Both the position numbers and the translations under genes were made by a program. The notes beneath the pieces are model-generated. The model was given only the letters and a program-made list of their open reading frames with translations, searched no databases and had not been told where the DNA came from. Source: Antiquaquibacter metalliresistens (GTDB lineage: Bacteria > Actinomycetota > Actinomycetes > Actinomycetales > Microbacteriaceae). Taken from it: a stretch of 64,000 nt of DNA. The stretch's first letter is position 1, and each line of letters opens with the position of its first letter. This document shows, in pieces, positions 27,537 through 37,159 of this stretch. The DNA lies in assembly GCF_029211225.1 (NCBI RefSeq), contig NZ_JARGEM010000004.1, positions 79,847-143,846 on the forward strand, written 5' to 3'.

Positions 27537-28289
27537 ATGGACCTTCCGCGCAGCCGAGCCGTCGCCCCAGCCCTCGAAGTGCTCGACGAGATCGGCTCCA
27601 CCAATGCGGAGCTCGCCACCCGTGCCGACCCCGACGAGTTCACGGTGCTCGTCACCACGAATCAGACGACCGGTCGGGGGCGCCTGGACCGACGCTGGGT
27701 CGCACCGGCGGGCACGTCGCTCGCCGTCTCGGTGCTGCTGCCGCGCCCGGCGGCGGCGGGGCTCGGGTGGGTGCCGCTGCTGACGGGGCTCGCGATGCGG
27801 CGGGCGGTGGCATCCCTGGTCCCCGGTCCTGTGGCGCTCAAATGGCCGAACGACGTGCACGTGGGCGGGCGTAAGATCTCGGGGATCCTCGCCGAGCTCG
27901 TGCCGGGCGGTGTGGTGGTCGGCGCGGGACTGAACCTCACCATGACGCTCGACCAGTTGCCGACCCCGACGGCCACATCGCTGACGCTCGAAGGCGCCGA
28001 CCCGTCGGAACTCGCCGATCGAGCGCTCGCTGCGTACCTCCTCGAGCTGCGATCGCTCGCGACGCAATTGTCGACGGATGCCCCGGCCCTGCGCGCCGCG
28101 GTCGCCGACGGCTGCGACACCCTCGGTCGTCAGGTGCGCGTCGAGCTGCCGGGCGGTGACGAGTTGCGCGGCACCGCCATCCGGATGGACGAGCTCGGTC
28201 GGCTCGTCGTGCTCACCACCGGCGGCGAAGCGGTGGTCGCCGCGGGAGACATCACGCATCTTCGCCTCGACGACACCGGCGTCCGCTAG
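27537..28289 (+). CDS. birA: Biotin-[acetyl-CoA carboxylase] ligase
   Basis: A 250-residue ligase that activates biotin with ATP and attaches it to the carrier lysine of the AccA subunit. Visible are the biotin/ATP loop TTGRGRLDRRW (about 41-51), KWPNDV (101-106) and KISGILAE. There is no N-terminal DNA-binding domain, so unlike E. coli BirA it is not a repressor. Sits near the carboxylase genes it serves, as in M. tuberculosis. Confidence 0.93.
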   Translation: MDLPRSRAVAPALEVLDEIGSTNAELATRADPDEFTVLVTTNQTTGRGRLDRRWVAPAGTSLAVSVLLPRPAAAGLGWVPLLTGLAMRRAVASLVPGPVALKWPNDVHVGGRKISGILAELVPGGVVVGAGLNLTMTLDQLPTPTATSLTLEGADPSELADRALAAYLLELRSLATQLSTDAPALRAAVADGCDTLGRQVRVELPGGDELRGTAIRMDELGRLVVLTTGGEAVVAAGDITHLRLDDTGVR

Positions 28290-28292
28290 GGT
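28287..28292 (+). promoter_or_regulatory. -10 box TAGGGT before the UDP-glucose dehydrogenase gene
   Basis: TAGGGT overlaps the birA stop and ends seven bases before the GTG start. Because AGGG could also act as a ribosome site, both readings are possible. Confidence 0.35.
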
Positions 28293-28299
28293 GCAGCGC

Positions 28300-29601
28300 G
28301 TGAGAATCTCGGTGATCGGTTGCGGCTACCTCGGCGCGGTCCACGCGGCGTGCATGGCCGACCTCGGCCATGACGTGATCGGCATCGACGTGGATGCGGC
28401 GAAGGTGCAATCCCTCTCCGCCGGTCGGGCCCCGTTCTTCGAGCCCGGCCTGCCTGAGCTGCTCGAGCGCTCCCTTGAGAGCGGCCGGCTTCGGTTCAGC
28501 ACCGAGATGGCGGCCGCTGCCGGCGCTGCGGTGCACTTCGTCGCCGTGGGAACGCCGCAGCAGGCGGACAGCTACGCCGCGGACCTGCGCTACGTCGATG
28601 CGGCCTTCGAGGCGCTGGTTGCGGTGCTGTCGCCCGGCGACCTGGTGGTCGGCAAGTCGACGGTGCCGGTCGGCACGGCTGCGCGACTTGCGGAACTCGT
28701 CGAGGGCGCGGGGGCGCGCCTGGCATGGAATCCGGAGTTCCTCCGCGAGGGCTTCGCGGTGAAGGACACGCTGTCGCCGGATCGGCTCGTCTACGGCGTG
28801 CGCGGCGGCGACGAGGCATCGGTCGCCGATCTGGACTCCGTGTACGCCGCGGCGCTCGCCGCCGATACCCCGCGCGTGGTCACCGACTTCGCGACCGCGG
28901 AGCTGGTCAAGGTCGCGGCGAACGCGTTCCTCGCCACCAAGATCTCCTTCATCAACGCGATGGCCGAGGTCGCGGAGGCGACCGGGGCCGACGTGACCCA
29001 ACTCGCCGACGCGATCGGCTACGACGCCCGCATCGGTCGCCGCTTCCTCAACGCCGGGCTCGGATTCGGCGGCGGCTGCCTGCCGAAGGACATCCGCGGC
29101 TTCATGGCTCGTGCGGAGGAGCTCGGTGTCGACCAGGCCCTCGAGTTCCTGCGCGAGGTGGACGCGATCAACCTCCGGCGACGCGAGCGCATGGTGGACC
29201 TCGCCAAGGAGGTGTGCGGCGGAGCGGTCGACGGCAAGCGCATCGCGGTGCTCGGCCTGGCGTTCAAGCCCGATTCCGACGACGTGCGCGACTCGCCCGC
29301 CCTCGATGTCGCAGCGCGGCTCGCAGAACTCGGAGCCGAGGTCATCGCCACCGACCCCGAGGCGATCGAGACCTCTCGGCGACTGCGGCCGGGACTGCAC
29401 TATGTGGAGTCCGCGGAGGCGGCCGTGACCGGGGCGGATGCCGTGCTGCTGCTCACCGAATGGAAGCAGTACCGCGACCTCGACCCCGAGCGCCTCGGGT
29501 CACTCGTCGCGGTGCGCGCGATCCTCGACGGCCGCAACTGCCTCGATCCTGCGCAGTGGCGCGCGGCCGGATGGACGTATCGGGCGCTCGGCCGACCGTA
29601 G
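28300..29601 (+). CDS. ugd: UDP-glucose 6-dehydrogenase
   Basis: A 433-residue NAD enzyme oxidising UDP-glucose to UDP-glucuronate. N-terminal Rossmann motif GCGYLGAVHAA (7-17), KSTVPVGT, NPEFLREG and the catalytic Cys260 in GFGGGCLPKD are all present; the C-terminal domain has LGLAFKPDSDDVRDSP. The second GTG is chosen because homologues begin at RISVIGCGYLG; another GTG lies nine bases earlier. Supplies a uronate donor for the surface glycan. Its 3' end is overlapped by the convergent GtrA-like gene. Confidence 0.93.
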   Translation: MRISVIGCGYLGAVHAACMADLGHDVIGIDVDAAKVQSLSAGRAPFFEPGLPELLERSLESGRLRFSTEMAAAAGAAVHFVAVGTPQQADSYAADLRYVDAAFEALVAVLSPGDLVVGKSTVPVGTAARLAELVEGAGARLAWNPEFLREGFAVKDTLSPDRLVYGVRGGDEASVADLDSVYAAALAADTPRVVTDFATAELVKVAANAFLATKISFINAMAEVAEATGADVTQLADAIGYDARIGRRFLNAGLGFGGGCLPKDIRGFMARAEELGVDQALEFLREVDAINLRRRERMVDLAKEVCGGAVDGKRIAVLGLAFKPDSDDVRDSPALDVAARLAELGAEVIATDPEAIETSRRLRPGLHYVESAEAAVTGADAVLLLTEWKQYRDLDPERLGSLVAVRAILDGRNCLDPAQWRAAGWTYRALGRP

Positions 29602-30033
29602 CGGCATCGAACGGCTCGGGTGGAAGACCCACGACCGGTAGAACAGGAAGCGGAAGGCCGTTCCGAGGGCGAGCCCGACCACGTTGCCGGCGATGTTGTC
29701 GGCGAGCACCGAGGTGAACCCGAGCACGTAGTGCGAGATCCACAGGCAGGCGAGGGTGATCAGCATCCCTCCGACGCTGACCAGCGCGAACTCGACGCCC
29801 TCGCGCACGACCTGCTCGCGGCGGGTCGCGCCGAAGGTCCAGTACCGGTTGCCGACCCAGTTCGCGAGGATCGCCAGGCTGGTCGAGATGACCTTGGCGA
29901 TCACCGGGCCGCCGTGCACGAGGTCCGGGGCGAAGACCGTGGCCCTCAGCAGGTTGAACACCGCCACGTCGATCACGAGCCCGATCAGGCCGACCGCTCC
30001 GAACCTGCCCAGCTGTGCGAGCAGCTGGCGCAT
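29500..30033 (-). CDS. GtrA-like membrane protein
   Basis: A 177-residue protein with four hydrophobic helices (about 8-30, 40-60, 80-102, 108-130) and the family motifs FGAVGLIGLVID at the start and NWVGNRYWTF in the second loop. GtrA proteins are thought to flip or stabilise polyprenol-phosphate sugars. The ATG has GGAG seven bases upstream. The last 34 codons overlap the 3' end of ugd on the opposite strand; that tail is basic and probably dispensable. The M. tuberculosis equivalent (Rv3277) also lies between birA and purK. Confidence 0.85.
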   Translation of the reverse strand: MRQLLAQLGRFGAVGLIGLVIDVAVFNLLRATVFAPDLVHGGPVIAKVISTSLAILANWVGNRYWTFGATRREQVVREGVEFALVSVGGMLITLACLWISHYVLGFTSVLADNIAGNVVGLALGTAFRFLFYRSWVFHPSRSMPLRSAERPIRPSGRAPLRRIEAVAAVEDRAHRDE

Positions 30034-30131
30034 GGCGACTCCTGGGTGAACGAGAATGGGGGTGAGCGGCCCAAGTGTAGCCGCCCCGCCATGGCGCGAT
30101 GCTGAGCGGGTCCAGAGCACCAGGAGTCCGG

Positions 30132-31244
30132 ATGTCACGAACCGTCGCAGTCCTCGGTGGCGGCCAGCTCGCCCGCATGATGATCCCGCCCGCCGTCGAG
30201 CTCGGCATCGATCTGCGGGTGCTCTCCGCGCAGGGCGGGGACTCGGCGGCACTGGCGACGACCGCGGTCGGCGACCACCGCGATCCGCAGACCGTGCTCG
30301 AGTTCGCCGCGGGGGCCGACGCGGTGACCTTCGACCATGAGCACGTTCCGCAGGAGGTGCTGCACGCCATGCTCGCCGCCGGCCTCGCCGTGCGCCCCGG
30401 GCCGGATGCGCTGCTCTACGCCCAGGACAAGCTCGCGATGCGAGCGCGCCTGAGCGAGCTGGGGCTGCCCGTGCCCGAGTGGGCGGCGATCGCGAGCCCC
30501 GCCGATCTCGACGGGTTCCTGGCCGAGCACGGGGGAGCAGCCGTCGTGAAGACGCCCCGCGGAGGATACGACGGCAAGGGCGTACGGCTCGTGCACTCCG
30601 CGGACGAGGTCGCCGACTGGTTCGCCGCGGGGCAGACGCTGCTCGCGGAGGAGGTCGTGGAGTACCGCCGCGAGCTCGCGCAGCTCGTCGCTCGACGACC
30701 CAGCGGCGACATCGTCGCCTGGCAGGTCGTCGAGACCGTGCAGCGGGACGGGGTCTGCGTCGAGGTGATCGCTCCCGCCCCGGACTCGTCGGGACGCCTC
30801 GGCGAGGTCGCGCGCGAGGTCGCCGCGACGATCGCCAGGGAGCTCGGCGTCACCGGTGTGCTCGCCGTCGAGCTGTTCGAGACGACCGACGAGCGCATCC
30901 TCGTCAACGAGCTCGCGATGCGTCCGCACAACAGTGGCCACTGGACGATCGAGGGCGCGGTCACCAGCCAGTTCGAGCAGCACCTGCGCGCGGTGCTCGA
31001 CCTGCCCCTCGGGTCCACGGATGCCCGCCAGCCCTACGCCGTCATGGTCAACGTGCTCGGCGGGCCGGATGACCCGGCCAGTCGCTACGCGGCGGCGCTC
31101 GCCGACCAGCCGGACGCCAAGCTGCACTTCTACGGCAAGAGCGCGCGCCCCGGACGCAAGGTCGGCCACGTCACCGCCGTCGGCGACGACCTCGACGACG
31201 TGGTGTTCCGGGCGCGCGCCGCAGCGGCGTTCTTTGAGGTTTGA
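30132..31244 (+). CDS. purK: 5-(carboxyamino)imidazole ribonucleotide synthase
   Basis: A 370-residue ATP-grasp enzyme of purine synthesis that carboxylates AIR with bicarbonate and ATP. Visible are GGGQLARM (8-15), the ATP loop TPRGGYDGKGV and the metal site VNELAMRPHNSGHWT. The ATG is preceded by AGGAG at a five-base distance; an upstream in-frame ATG at 30099 is less likely. It is followed by purE 16 bases later, the next enzyme of the pathway. Confidence 0.95.
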   Translation: MSRTVAVLGGGQLARMMIPPAVELGIDLRVLSAQGGDSAALATTAVGDHRDPQTVLEFAAGADAVTFDHEHVPQEVLHAMLAAGLAVRPGPDALLYAQDKLAMRARLSELGLPVPEWAAIASPADLDGFLAEHGGAAVVKTPRGGYDGKGVRLVHSADEVADWFAAGQTLLAEEVVEYRRELAQLVARRPSGDIVAWQVVETVQRDGVCVEVIAPAPDSSGRLGEVAREVAATIARELGVTGVLAVELFETTDERILVNELAMRPHNSGHWTIEGAVTSQFEQHLRAVLDLPLGSTDARQPYAVMVNVLGGPDDPASRYAAALADQPDAKLHFYGKSARPGRKVGHVTAVGDDLDDVVFRARAAAAFFEV

Positions 31245-31248
31245 GCCA

Positions 31249-31254
31249 TACCCT
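31249..31254 (+). promoter_or_regulatory. -10 box TACCCT before purE
   Basis: TACCCT ends six bases before the purE GTG and there is no ribosome site in the 16-base purK-purE gap, suggesting an extra leaderless transcript. Confidence 0.35.
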
Positions 31255-31260
31255 TGGTGA

Positions 31261-31755
31261 GTGCCTGAACCCCTCGTCGCCGTCGTCATGGGCTCCGACT
31301 CCGACTGGAGCGTGATGTCCGATGCTGCCGCTGCGCTGACGGAGTTCGGCATCGAGCACGAGGTCTCCGTGGTGTCGGCCCACCGCAGCCCCGAGCGGAT
31401 GATCGGCTTCGGCAAGGAAGCGGCTGGCCGCGGCATCCGCGTCATCATCGCCGGTGCCGGGGGTGCCGCGCACCTGCCGGGCATGCTCGCCTCGGTCACG
31501 ACACTGCCGGTCATCGGCGTGCCCGTGCCGCTGAAGACGCTCGACGGCCTCGATTCGCTGCTGTCGATCGTGCAGATGCCCGCAGGCATCCCGGTCGCGA
31601 CCGTCTCGATCGGGGGTGCGCGCAACGCGGGCATCCTCGCCGCTCGCATCATCGGCTCGGGGGATGCCGCGATCACCGCCAGACTCGCGGACTTCGCCCG
31701 GGGCCTCGAGGCCCTCGTGGACGAAAAGGATGCGGCGCTGAAGCGGTCGTTGTGA
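31261..31755 (+). CDS. purE: 5-(carboxyamino)imidazole ribonucleotide mutase
   Basis: A 164-residue class I PurE that moves the carboxyl group of N5-CAIR to give CAIR. The phosphate/substrate motifs MGSDSDW (10-16), SAHRSPERM (39-47) and [12 protein letters not shown] are complete. Starts with GTG and its stop overlaps the LCP gene start (GTGA). Confidence 0.96.
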   Translation: MPEPLVAVVMGSDSDWSVMSDAAAALTEFGIEHEVSVVSAHRSPERMIGFGKEAAGRGIRVIIAGAGGAAHLPGMLASVTTLPVIGVPVPLKTLDGLDSLLSIVQMPAGIPVATVSIGGARNAGILAARIIGSGDAAITARLADFARGLEALVDEKDAALKRSL

Positions 31756-33110
31756 GCGCCACGAACCCCGTCCGGTATCCGGACACGAACGCACCGGCAC
31801 TCATGACCAAGCGGGCCTGGTGGCTCGTCGTGCTCAACGTGCTGATCCCCGGCAGCGCGCAGCTGCTCGCAGGCAACCGGCGCCTCGGGCGTTTCGGCGT
31901 CGCATCGACCTTCGTGCTCTGGGGTCTCGCGATCATCGCGGTGCTGCTCTACTTCCTCAACCGCACCATCCTCCTGACGGTGCTGAGCACGACGATCGGT
32001 CTCTGGGCGGTGACGGCGCTGCTGCTCTTCTACGCCGTGCTGTGGGTCGTGCTCACGCTCGACACGCTGCGGCTCGTGCGGTTCGTGCGAGTGCCCCCAC
32101 GGGGCAGAGCTGCGGTCGCCGGGGTCGCCATCCTCGCTCTGGTGGTGGCCGGCGGCGGTGCGTCCTATGGCGCCTATCTCGCCACCACGGCCAACACCTT
32201 CATCACCGACGTGTTCGTCACCGCTCCGCCCGAGCCCCCCGTGGACGGGCGATACAACATCCTGCTGCTCGGCGGCGACGCCGGCCCGGATCGCGACGGC
32301 CTTCGGCCGGACAGCATCACCGTGGTGAGCGTCGACGCCGAAACGGGCGCGGCGACGATGATCGGGCTTCCGCGCAACCTGGAGTACTTCCCCTTCGTGG
32401 AGGGCTCGCCGCTCGCCGCCGAGTATCCGAACGGTTACGGCTGGGACGGCTGCGAGGTCGATGTCTGTCTCTTGAACTCCGTCTACACCGAGGTCGAACT
32501 CATCAGCCCCGAGATGTACCCTGACGCCGCCGCGCAGGGCAGCCAGCCGGGCATCGAGGGCATGCGCGATGCCGTCGAGGGGATCACCGGCCTGACCATC
32601 CAGTACTACGCCCTCATCGACATGCAGGGATTCTCAGACCTCATCAACGCGCTCGGCGGGGTCACGATCAACGTCGAGACGGCGGTGCCCGTGCACACCG
32701 ACGAGACCTTCAGCGAGGTCGCGTACTACATCGGCCCGGGTGTGGTGCAGATGGACGGCTACACGGCGCTCTGGTACGCGCGATCCCGCCACGACACCAC
32801 GGACTACGACCGCATGGCCCGTCAGCGTCAGCTGCAGCAGGCGATCCTCGAGCAGTTCAACCCGGCCAACGTGCTCGCGAAGTTCCAGTCGATCGCGCAG
32901 GCGAGTTCGCAGGTGGTGCGCACGGACATCCCGCAGGCGACCCTCGGGTACTTCGTGGAACTCGCGTCGAAGACGCGTGAACTGCCGATCACCGATGTCG
33001 AGCTCGTTCCGGCCAACGGTGTCGAACCCGAGGACCCCGACTACGCGTACATCCGGGAGCTCGTGGCCGCGGCGGTGGCACCCGCCGCGGAGGACGAGCC
33101 GACCGGCTAA
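31752..33110 (+). CDS. LytR-CpsA-Psr (LCP) family glycan ligase
   Basis: A 452-residue membrane enzyme that transfers polyprenyl-linked glycans to peptidoglycan. The N-terminus carries an extra set of about three hydrophobic segments (20-108) and then the usual signal-anchor (about 122-140), with the LCP domain outside the cell. Catalytic-region motifs are [20 protein letters not shown] and [20 protein letters not shown]. The ortholog position (Rv3267 next to rmlD) is conserved. It is the natural attachment enzyme for the polymer made by the genes that follow. Its TAA stop is interlocked with the stop of the convergent glycosyltransferase. Confidence 0.92.
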   Translation: MSATNPVRYPDTNAPALMTKRAWWLVVLNVLIPGSAQLLAGNRRLGRFGVASTFVLWGLAIIAVLLYFLNRTILLTVLSTTIGLWAVTALLLFYAVLWVVLTLDTLRLVRFVRVPPRGRAAVAGVAILALVVAGGGASYGAYLATTANTFITDVFVTAPPEPPVDGRYNILLLGGDAGPDRDGLRPDSITVVSVDAETGAATMIGLPRNLEYFPFVEGSPLAAEYPNGYGWDGCEVDVCLLNSVYTEVELISPEMYPDAAAQGSQPGIEGMRDAVEGITGLTIQYYALIDMQGFSDLINALGGVTINVETAVPVHTDETFSEVAYYIGPGVVQMDGYTALWYARSRHDTTDYDRMARQRQLQQAILEQFNPANVLAKFQSIAQASSQVVRTDIPQATLGYFVELASKTRELPITDVELVPANGVEPEDPDYAYIRELVAAAVAPAAEDEPTG

Positions 33111-34186
33111 AGGTCGGCGTGCAGCTGCCAGATCTTCTCGGCGGCGCTGCGCCAGCTGAAGGCCCTCGCACGGTCTTCACCTGCGTAGCGAAGGTGCCGG
33201 GCCGAGGTCTCGTCCTCGAGGATCGCGCGCGCGGCATCCGCGAGTCGTTCGGGATAGCCCGGTGCACCCCGCTCGACGACGCTGGCCGCGCCCGCGGTGA
33301 GTTCGACGAGGGCCGGGGCGTCGGAGTGCACGACGGGGGTGCCGAGCGCGAGAGCGTCGAGCACGGGCATGCCGAAACCGACCTCGACGGCGGGGTGGAT
33401 GAGCGCCGACGCCTGAGAGATGACCGCAGCGAGATCATGCGGGTCGTGGGTGACGAACTGATGCTCGGCGCCGGCGAACGGGTGGGCGGCGACCACCACG
33501 AGGGGGGCGGGCAGGGCGCTCGCGTGCGCGAGCAGTTCGCGGATCCCAGCACTCGTGCCCGGGCCATCGACCGCGACGAGGTATCGCTCGGGCAGCGATG
33601 CCCGCGCGAGCCGGTCTGCACTGTCTTCGGGGAGTTCGGCGGCCAGCGATTCGCCCCCGGGGATCACGCGAATGCGGTCCCCGAAGCCGAGGAACTCGTC
33701 CGCACGGGCGGCGACGGCGTGCGACGGCACGACGACCGCGTCCGCGTAGCGCTCGGCGCGCTTGGCGAGTGCGAGCTGTCTGCTCACCTCTCGGGGCGAG
33801 AGCGCCTCAGGGTCGGTCCAGGCCAGGGTGTCGTACAGCGTGACGACGACCTGCTCCTGGTCATTGAGTCGATCGTGGCGGGCGAGCGGGGCCATCAGGC
33901 TCGGTGCATGCAGCATCCCACCACCGGGCACGCGGGTGAAGCCGTGCTGCCAGGCCGCCGCGAGCTCGCGACGTGCCAAGGAACTCTTGTGAAGCATCCC
34001 AAGCCCGGGCAGCAGCGCACGAACGGCGTCGTAGTCGGACTCGGGGGAGGAGGGCACGAAGCCGTCGACGGTGCAGCCCGGCGGCGCGAAGCGGATCAGC
34101 GCACCGGCCACCTGGCCGGCGTACTGCGAGAGCTCGCCCCCTGCCGGGTCGAGCATCTCGTCGAGGATCACGCGCAGCGTCGTCAT
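33107..34186 (-). CDS. GT4-type glycosyltransferase
   Basis: A 359-residue GT-B glycosyltransferase. The C-terminal donor domain shows GFGMPVLDALALGTPVVHSDAPAL-type sequence (E-x7-like loop, with EVGFGMPV at about 285) and a GEDRARAFSW end. The ATG overlaps the rmlD stop (ATGA), so it is made together with rmlD-rmlB and probably uses dTDP-rhamnose; in mycobacteria the gene beside rmlD is the rhamnosyltransferase wbbL, but WbbL is a GT2 and this is not its homologue. Donor and acceptor are therefore inferred. Confidence 0.82.
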   Translation of the reverse strand: MTTLRVILDEMLDPAGGELSQYAGQVAGALIRFAPPGCTVDGFVPSSPESDYDAVRALLPGLGMLHKSSLARRELAAAWQHGFTRVPGGGMLHAPSLMAPLARHDRLNDQEQVVVTLYDTLAWTDPEALSPREVSRQLALAKRAERYADAVVVPSHAVAARADEFLGFGDRIRVIPGGESLAAELPEDSADRLARASLPERYLVAVDGPGTSAGIRELLAHASALPAPLVVVAAHPFAGAEHQFVTHDPHDLAAVISQASALIHPAVEVGFGMPVLDALALGTPVVHSDAPALVELTAGAASVVERGAPGYPERLADAARAILEDETSARHLRYAGEDRARAFSWRSAAEKIWQLHADL

Positions 34187-35031
34187 GTCCGCAGTGCTCC
34201 CGTCTCGAATGCCTCGCCGAGTGCAGCATGCCACGGTCGCATCGGTGCGAGTCCGATCTGGGCCCAGCGCGCATGCCCGAGCACGGAGAATGCCGGTCGC
34301 GGCGCCGGCCGGACGAACTCGGCGCTCGTCGTCGGTCGCACCCGATCGGGGTCGTGGCCGCCGAGCTCGAAGATCGCCCGCGCGAAGCCGTACCAGGTGG
34401 TCTCCCCGGCGTTGGTGCCGTGGTAGATCCCGGCTGGTGCTCCGGCATCGAGCATGGCGACGGTCTGCTGTGCGAGGTCGTGGGTCCACGTGGGTTGGCC
34501 GAGCTGGTCGTCGACGACCGAGACCGTCGGCCTCTCCTCTGCGAGGCGCAGCATGGTGCGCGCGAAGTTCGGCCCATCCTGGCCATAGAGCCACGCCGTG
34601 CGAACGATGAACGAGTCGGGATTCGCGGCCATCGTCAGCTCTTCGCCCTCGGCCTTCGTGCGGCCGTAGGCGGAGACGGGATGCCGCGGAGCGTCCTCCG
34701 CGTACGGCGCCGTCGCGCTTCCGTCGAAGACGTAGTCCGTCGAGAACTGCACGAACCGCGCCCCGGTCGCTGCGGTCGCTGCGGCGAGGTTCGCCGGCCC
34801 GAGCGCGTTGATGGCGCGAGCCTCGGCTTCGTGAGTCTCCGCGTCGTCGACCTTCGTATAGGCGGCAGCGTTGATCACGACGTCGACGCCGTCGACGGCC
34901 GCTCGCACGGCCTGCTCGTCTGTGACGTCGAGCGCGCGACGATCGAGGGCGATGACCTCGCGCCCCGCGAGCGCGCGCTGCAGATCATGGCCGAGCATGC
35001 CGCCCGCGCCGGTGATGAGGTATCGAGTCAT
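34183..35031 (-). CDS. rmlD: dTDP-4-dehydrorhamnose reductase
   Basis: A 282-residue short-chain reductase catalysing the last step to dTDP-L-rhamnose. NAD(P) motif TGAGGMLG (7-14), FSTDYVFDG, and the catalytic YGRTKAEGE are present. The ATG at 35031 is eight bases after the rmlB stop; the preceding bases are cytosine-rich on the coding strand, without a ribosome site, so translation is probably coupled to rmlB. Unlike some actinobacteria there is no fused RmlC domain. Confidence 0.95.
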   Translation of the reverse strand: MTRYLITGAGGMLGHDLQRALAGREVIALDRRALDVTDEQAVRAAVDGVDVVINAAAYTKVDDAETHEAEARAINALGPANLAAATAATGARFVQFSTDYVFDGSATAPYAEDAPRHPVSAYGRTKAEGEELTMAANPDSFIVRTAWLYGQDGPNFARTMLRLAEERPTVSVVDDQLGQPTWTHDLAQQTVAMLDAGAPAGIYHGTNAGETTWYGFARAIFELGGHDPDRVRPTTSAEFVRPAPRPAFSVLGHARWAQIGLAPMRPWHAALGEAFETGALRT

Positions 35032-35039
35032 GGGGGGCG

Positions 35040-36026
35040 TCAGCTCAGCGCCGCGCGCGCCTTCAGCGGTTCCCACCACGCACGGTTGTCGCGGTACCAC
35101 TGCACGACGTCGGCGAGACCCTGCGTGAACGGCACCTGCGGCTCGTAGCCGAGCTCCGCCCGGATCTTCGAGATGTCGACGCTGTAGCGCAGGTCGTGAC
35201 CGAGGCGGTCCTGCACCCGGTCGACGTACGACCAGTCCTTGCCCGTGGCATCCAGCAGCATCTCGGTGAGCTCCTTGTTGGTGAGCTCGGTGCCGCCGCC
35301 GATGTTGTAGATCTCGCCGGCGCGACCGCGCGTGAGCACCATCGCGATGCCGCGGGTGTGGTCATCGACGTGCAGCCAGTCCCGGATGTTGTTGCCCTCC
35401 CCGTAGAGCGGCACATGCTTGTCGTCGATGAGGTTGGTCACGAACAGCGGGATGACCTTCTCCGGGAAATGGTACGGACCGTAGTTGTTCGAGCACCGCG
35501 TGATCGAAAGGTTCATGCCGTGCGTGCGGTGGTAGCTGCGTGCGAGCAGGTCGCTGCCCGCCTTCGATGCGGAATAGGGGGAGTTCGGCTCGAGGGGCTG
35601 CTGCTCGTTCCACGAGCCCTCAGCGATCGAGCCGTACACCTCGTCGGTGGAGACGTGCACGAAGCGCTTGCCCCCCGCGCGCAGGGCGGCGTCGAGGAGG
35701 CGCTGGGTGCCGAGCACATTGGTCTCGACGAAGATGCCGGAGTCGCGCACCGAGCGGTCGACGTGGGACTCCGCAGCGAAATGCACGATCGAGTCGACGC
35801 CTGGCACGATCGTGTCGAGCAGCGCGGCGTCTCGGATGTCGCCGTGCACGAAGCTGTAGCGCGCCGACTCGGCAACCGGGGCGAGGTTCTCGAGGTTGCC
35901 CGAGTAGGTGAGCGCGTCGAGCACGACGACTTCGGCGCCCTCGAGGCCCGGGTAGGCATCCTGCAGGGTGCGGCGAACGAAGTTCGAGCCGATGAAGCCG
36001 GCGCCGCCGGTGACGAGGATCTTCAT
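35040..36026 (-). CDS. rmlB: dTDP-glucose 4,6-dehydratase
   Basis: A 328-residue extended SDR that makes dTDP-4-keto-6-deoxyglucose. Visible are TGGAGFIGSN (6-15), HFAAESHVDRSV, STDEVYGS and the catalytic YSASKAGSD. The ATG at 36026 has GGAAG at a good distance; a GTG six bases upstream overlaps the preceding stop and is the alternative. Operon with rmlD and the upstream epimerase gene. Confidence 0.96.
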   Translation of the reverse strand: MKILVTGGAGFIGSNFVRRTLQDAYPGLEGAEVVVLDALTYSGNLENLAPVAESARYSFVHGDIRDAALLDTIVPGVDSIVHFAAESHVDRSVRDSGIFVETNVLGTQRLLDAALRAGGKRFVHVSTDEVYGSIAEGSWNEQQPLEPNSPYSASKAGSDLLARSYHRTHGMNLSITRCSNNYGPYHFPEKVIPLFVTNLIDDKHVPLYGEGNNIRDWLHVDDHTRGIAMVLTRGRAGEIYNIGGGTELTNKELTEMLLDATGKDWSYVDRVQDRLGHDLRYSVDISKIRAELGYEPQVPFTQGLADVVQWYRDNRAWWEPLKARAALS

Positions 36027-36028
36027 GG

Positions 36029-36997
36029 TCACTTCCGTTCGGAGGCAGGGAACTCCGCCTCGATGGTGCGACGAAGTGCTTCGTCCATGCTGAACTTCGG
36101 CCGGTAGCCGACGGCGTTCAGCCGATCGGTGTTGACGGTCGTGTCTGCAGCGAACTTGCGGATGCGGATCGCGCTGATCGGGAACGTGTGACCCGTGATC
36201 TTCCCGATCGCGTCGAGGACGTGCCCTGCGGCGAGGCCGACCGCGAGGGGCAGCCGCACTCGATCGCGCTCGGGCAGGTTCATGGAGCGACGGAGCACAG
36301 CAATGAGCTCGCGCGTGCTCAGGTCGGGCTTGTCGGCGTAGTTGGTCAGGTGCACGCCCGCGGGGGCCTCGAGCGCGTCTGCGAGGTACTCCACGATGTT
36401 GCCGACGTAGGACATCGACTTCCGATTGTCACCCTTGCCGATCATGATGAACCGGCGCGAAGAGACCTGCTTCGCGAGGGTGTAGACGTTGCCGCGGTTG
36501 CCTTCGCCGAACACGACCGAAGGTCGGACGATCGTCAGGGAACGCTCCGCGCCCCGCTCGGCCCACGTTCGGAACTCCCGCTCGGCGGCGAGTTTCGTGC
36601 GGCCGTACTCGTTGAACGGCTCTGGCGTGGTGTGCTCGTCGGCATCGCTCTTGTCGAGACCGTACACGGCGACGGTGCTGGTGAACACGACTCGCTCGAT
36701 CCCCGCCGCTTCAACAGCCGCGATGATCGCGCGCGCGCCATCGATGTTCACCTCCTCGTAGAGGGAGAGGGGGGTGACATCATCCCGGTGTTCTGCCGCG
36801 AGGTGGATGACCGCGTCGTGGCCACGGGCCGCCGCCGTGAGTTGTTCGGCCGAGCGAACGTCACCGATCGTCGTGAACTGCCCGTAGCGCGGCGCGGGTA
36901 CCCGATCGAAGTTCGTGAACGTGTGGCCACGGGCCGAGAGCACGTCGAGCAGTCGGCTGCCGATGAATCCGCTTCCGCCAACGACGAGTAGCTTCAT
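36029..36997 (-). CDS. NAD-dependent sugar epimerase/dehydratase (extended SDR)
   Basis: A 322-residue protein with VGGSGFIGSR (6-15), STVAVYG and the catalytic YGRTKLAAE. The C-terminal half is not close to any well-defined nucleotide-sugar epimerase that I recognise; related proteins occur in O-antigen and capsule loci as UDP-GlcNAc or UDP-Glc epimerases. AAGGAG lies five bases from the ATG. It is first in a four-gene minus-strand operon with rmlB, rmlD and a glycosyltransferase. Confidence 0.82.
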   Translation of the reverse strand: MKLLVVGGSGFIGSRLLDVLSARGHTFTNFDRVPAPRYGQFTTIGDVRSAEQLTAAARGHDAVIHLAAEHRDDVTPLSLYEEVNIDGARAIIAAVEAAGIERVVFTSTVAVYGLDKSDADEHTTPEPFNEYGRTKLAAEREFRTWAERGAERSLTIVRPSVVFGEGNRGNVYTLAKQVSSRRFIMIGKGDNRKSMSYVGNIVEYLADALEAPAGVHLTNYADKPDLSTRELIAVLRRSMNLPERDRVRLPLAVGLAAGHVLDAIGKITGHTFPISAIRIRKFAADTTVNTDRLNAVGYRPKFSMDEALRRTIEAEFPASERK

Positions 36998-37159
36998 CCC
37001 GCTCCTTCTGCTCGTCCGCGGCCCGGGAGGACCAACCGTTCAATTATCCACGCTTCGTCCGCGGGAGGCGCCGTCCCCCATTCGTCAGGTCCCACGAGGC
37101 GGCTGGCGCTAGTGTTATGCACTGGCGAACCGCCCCACGCGCAGACAAATGGAGGAACC

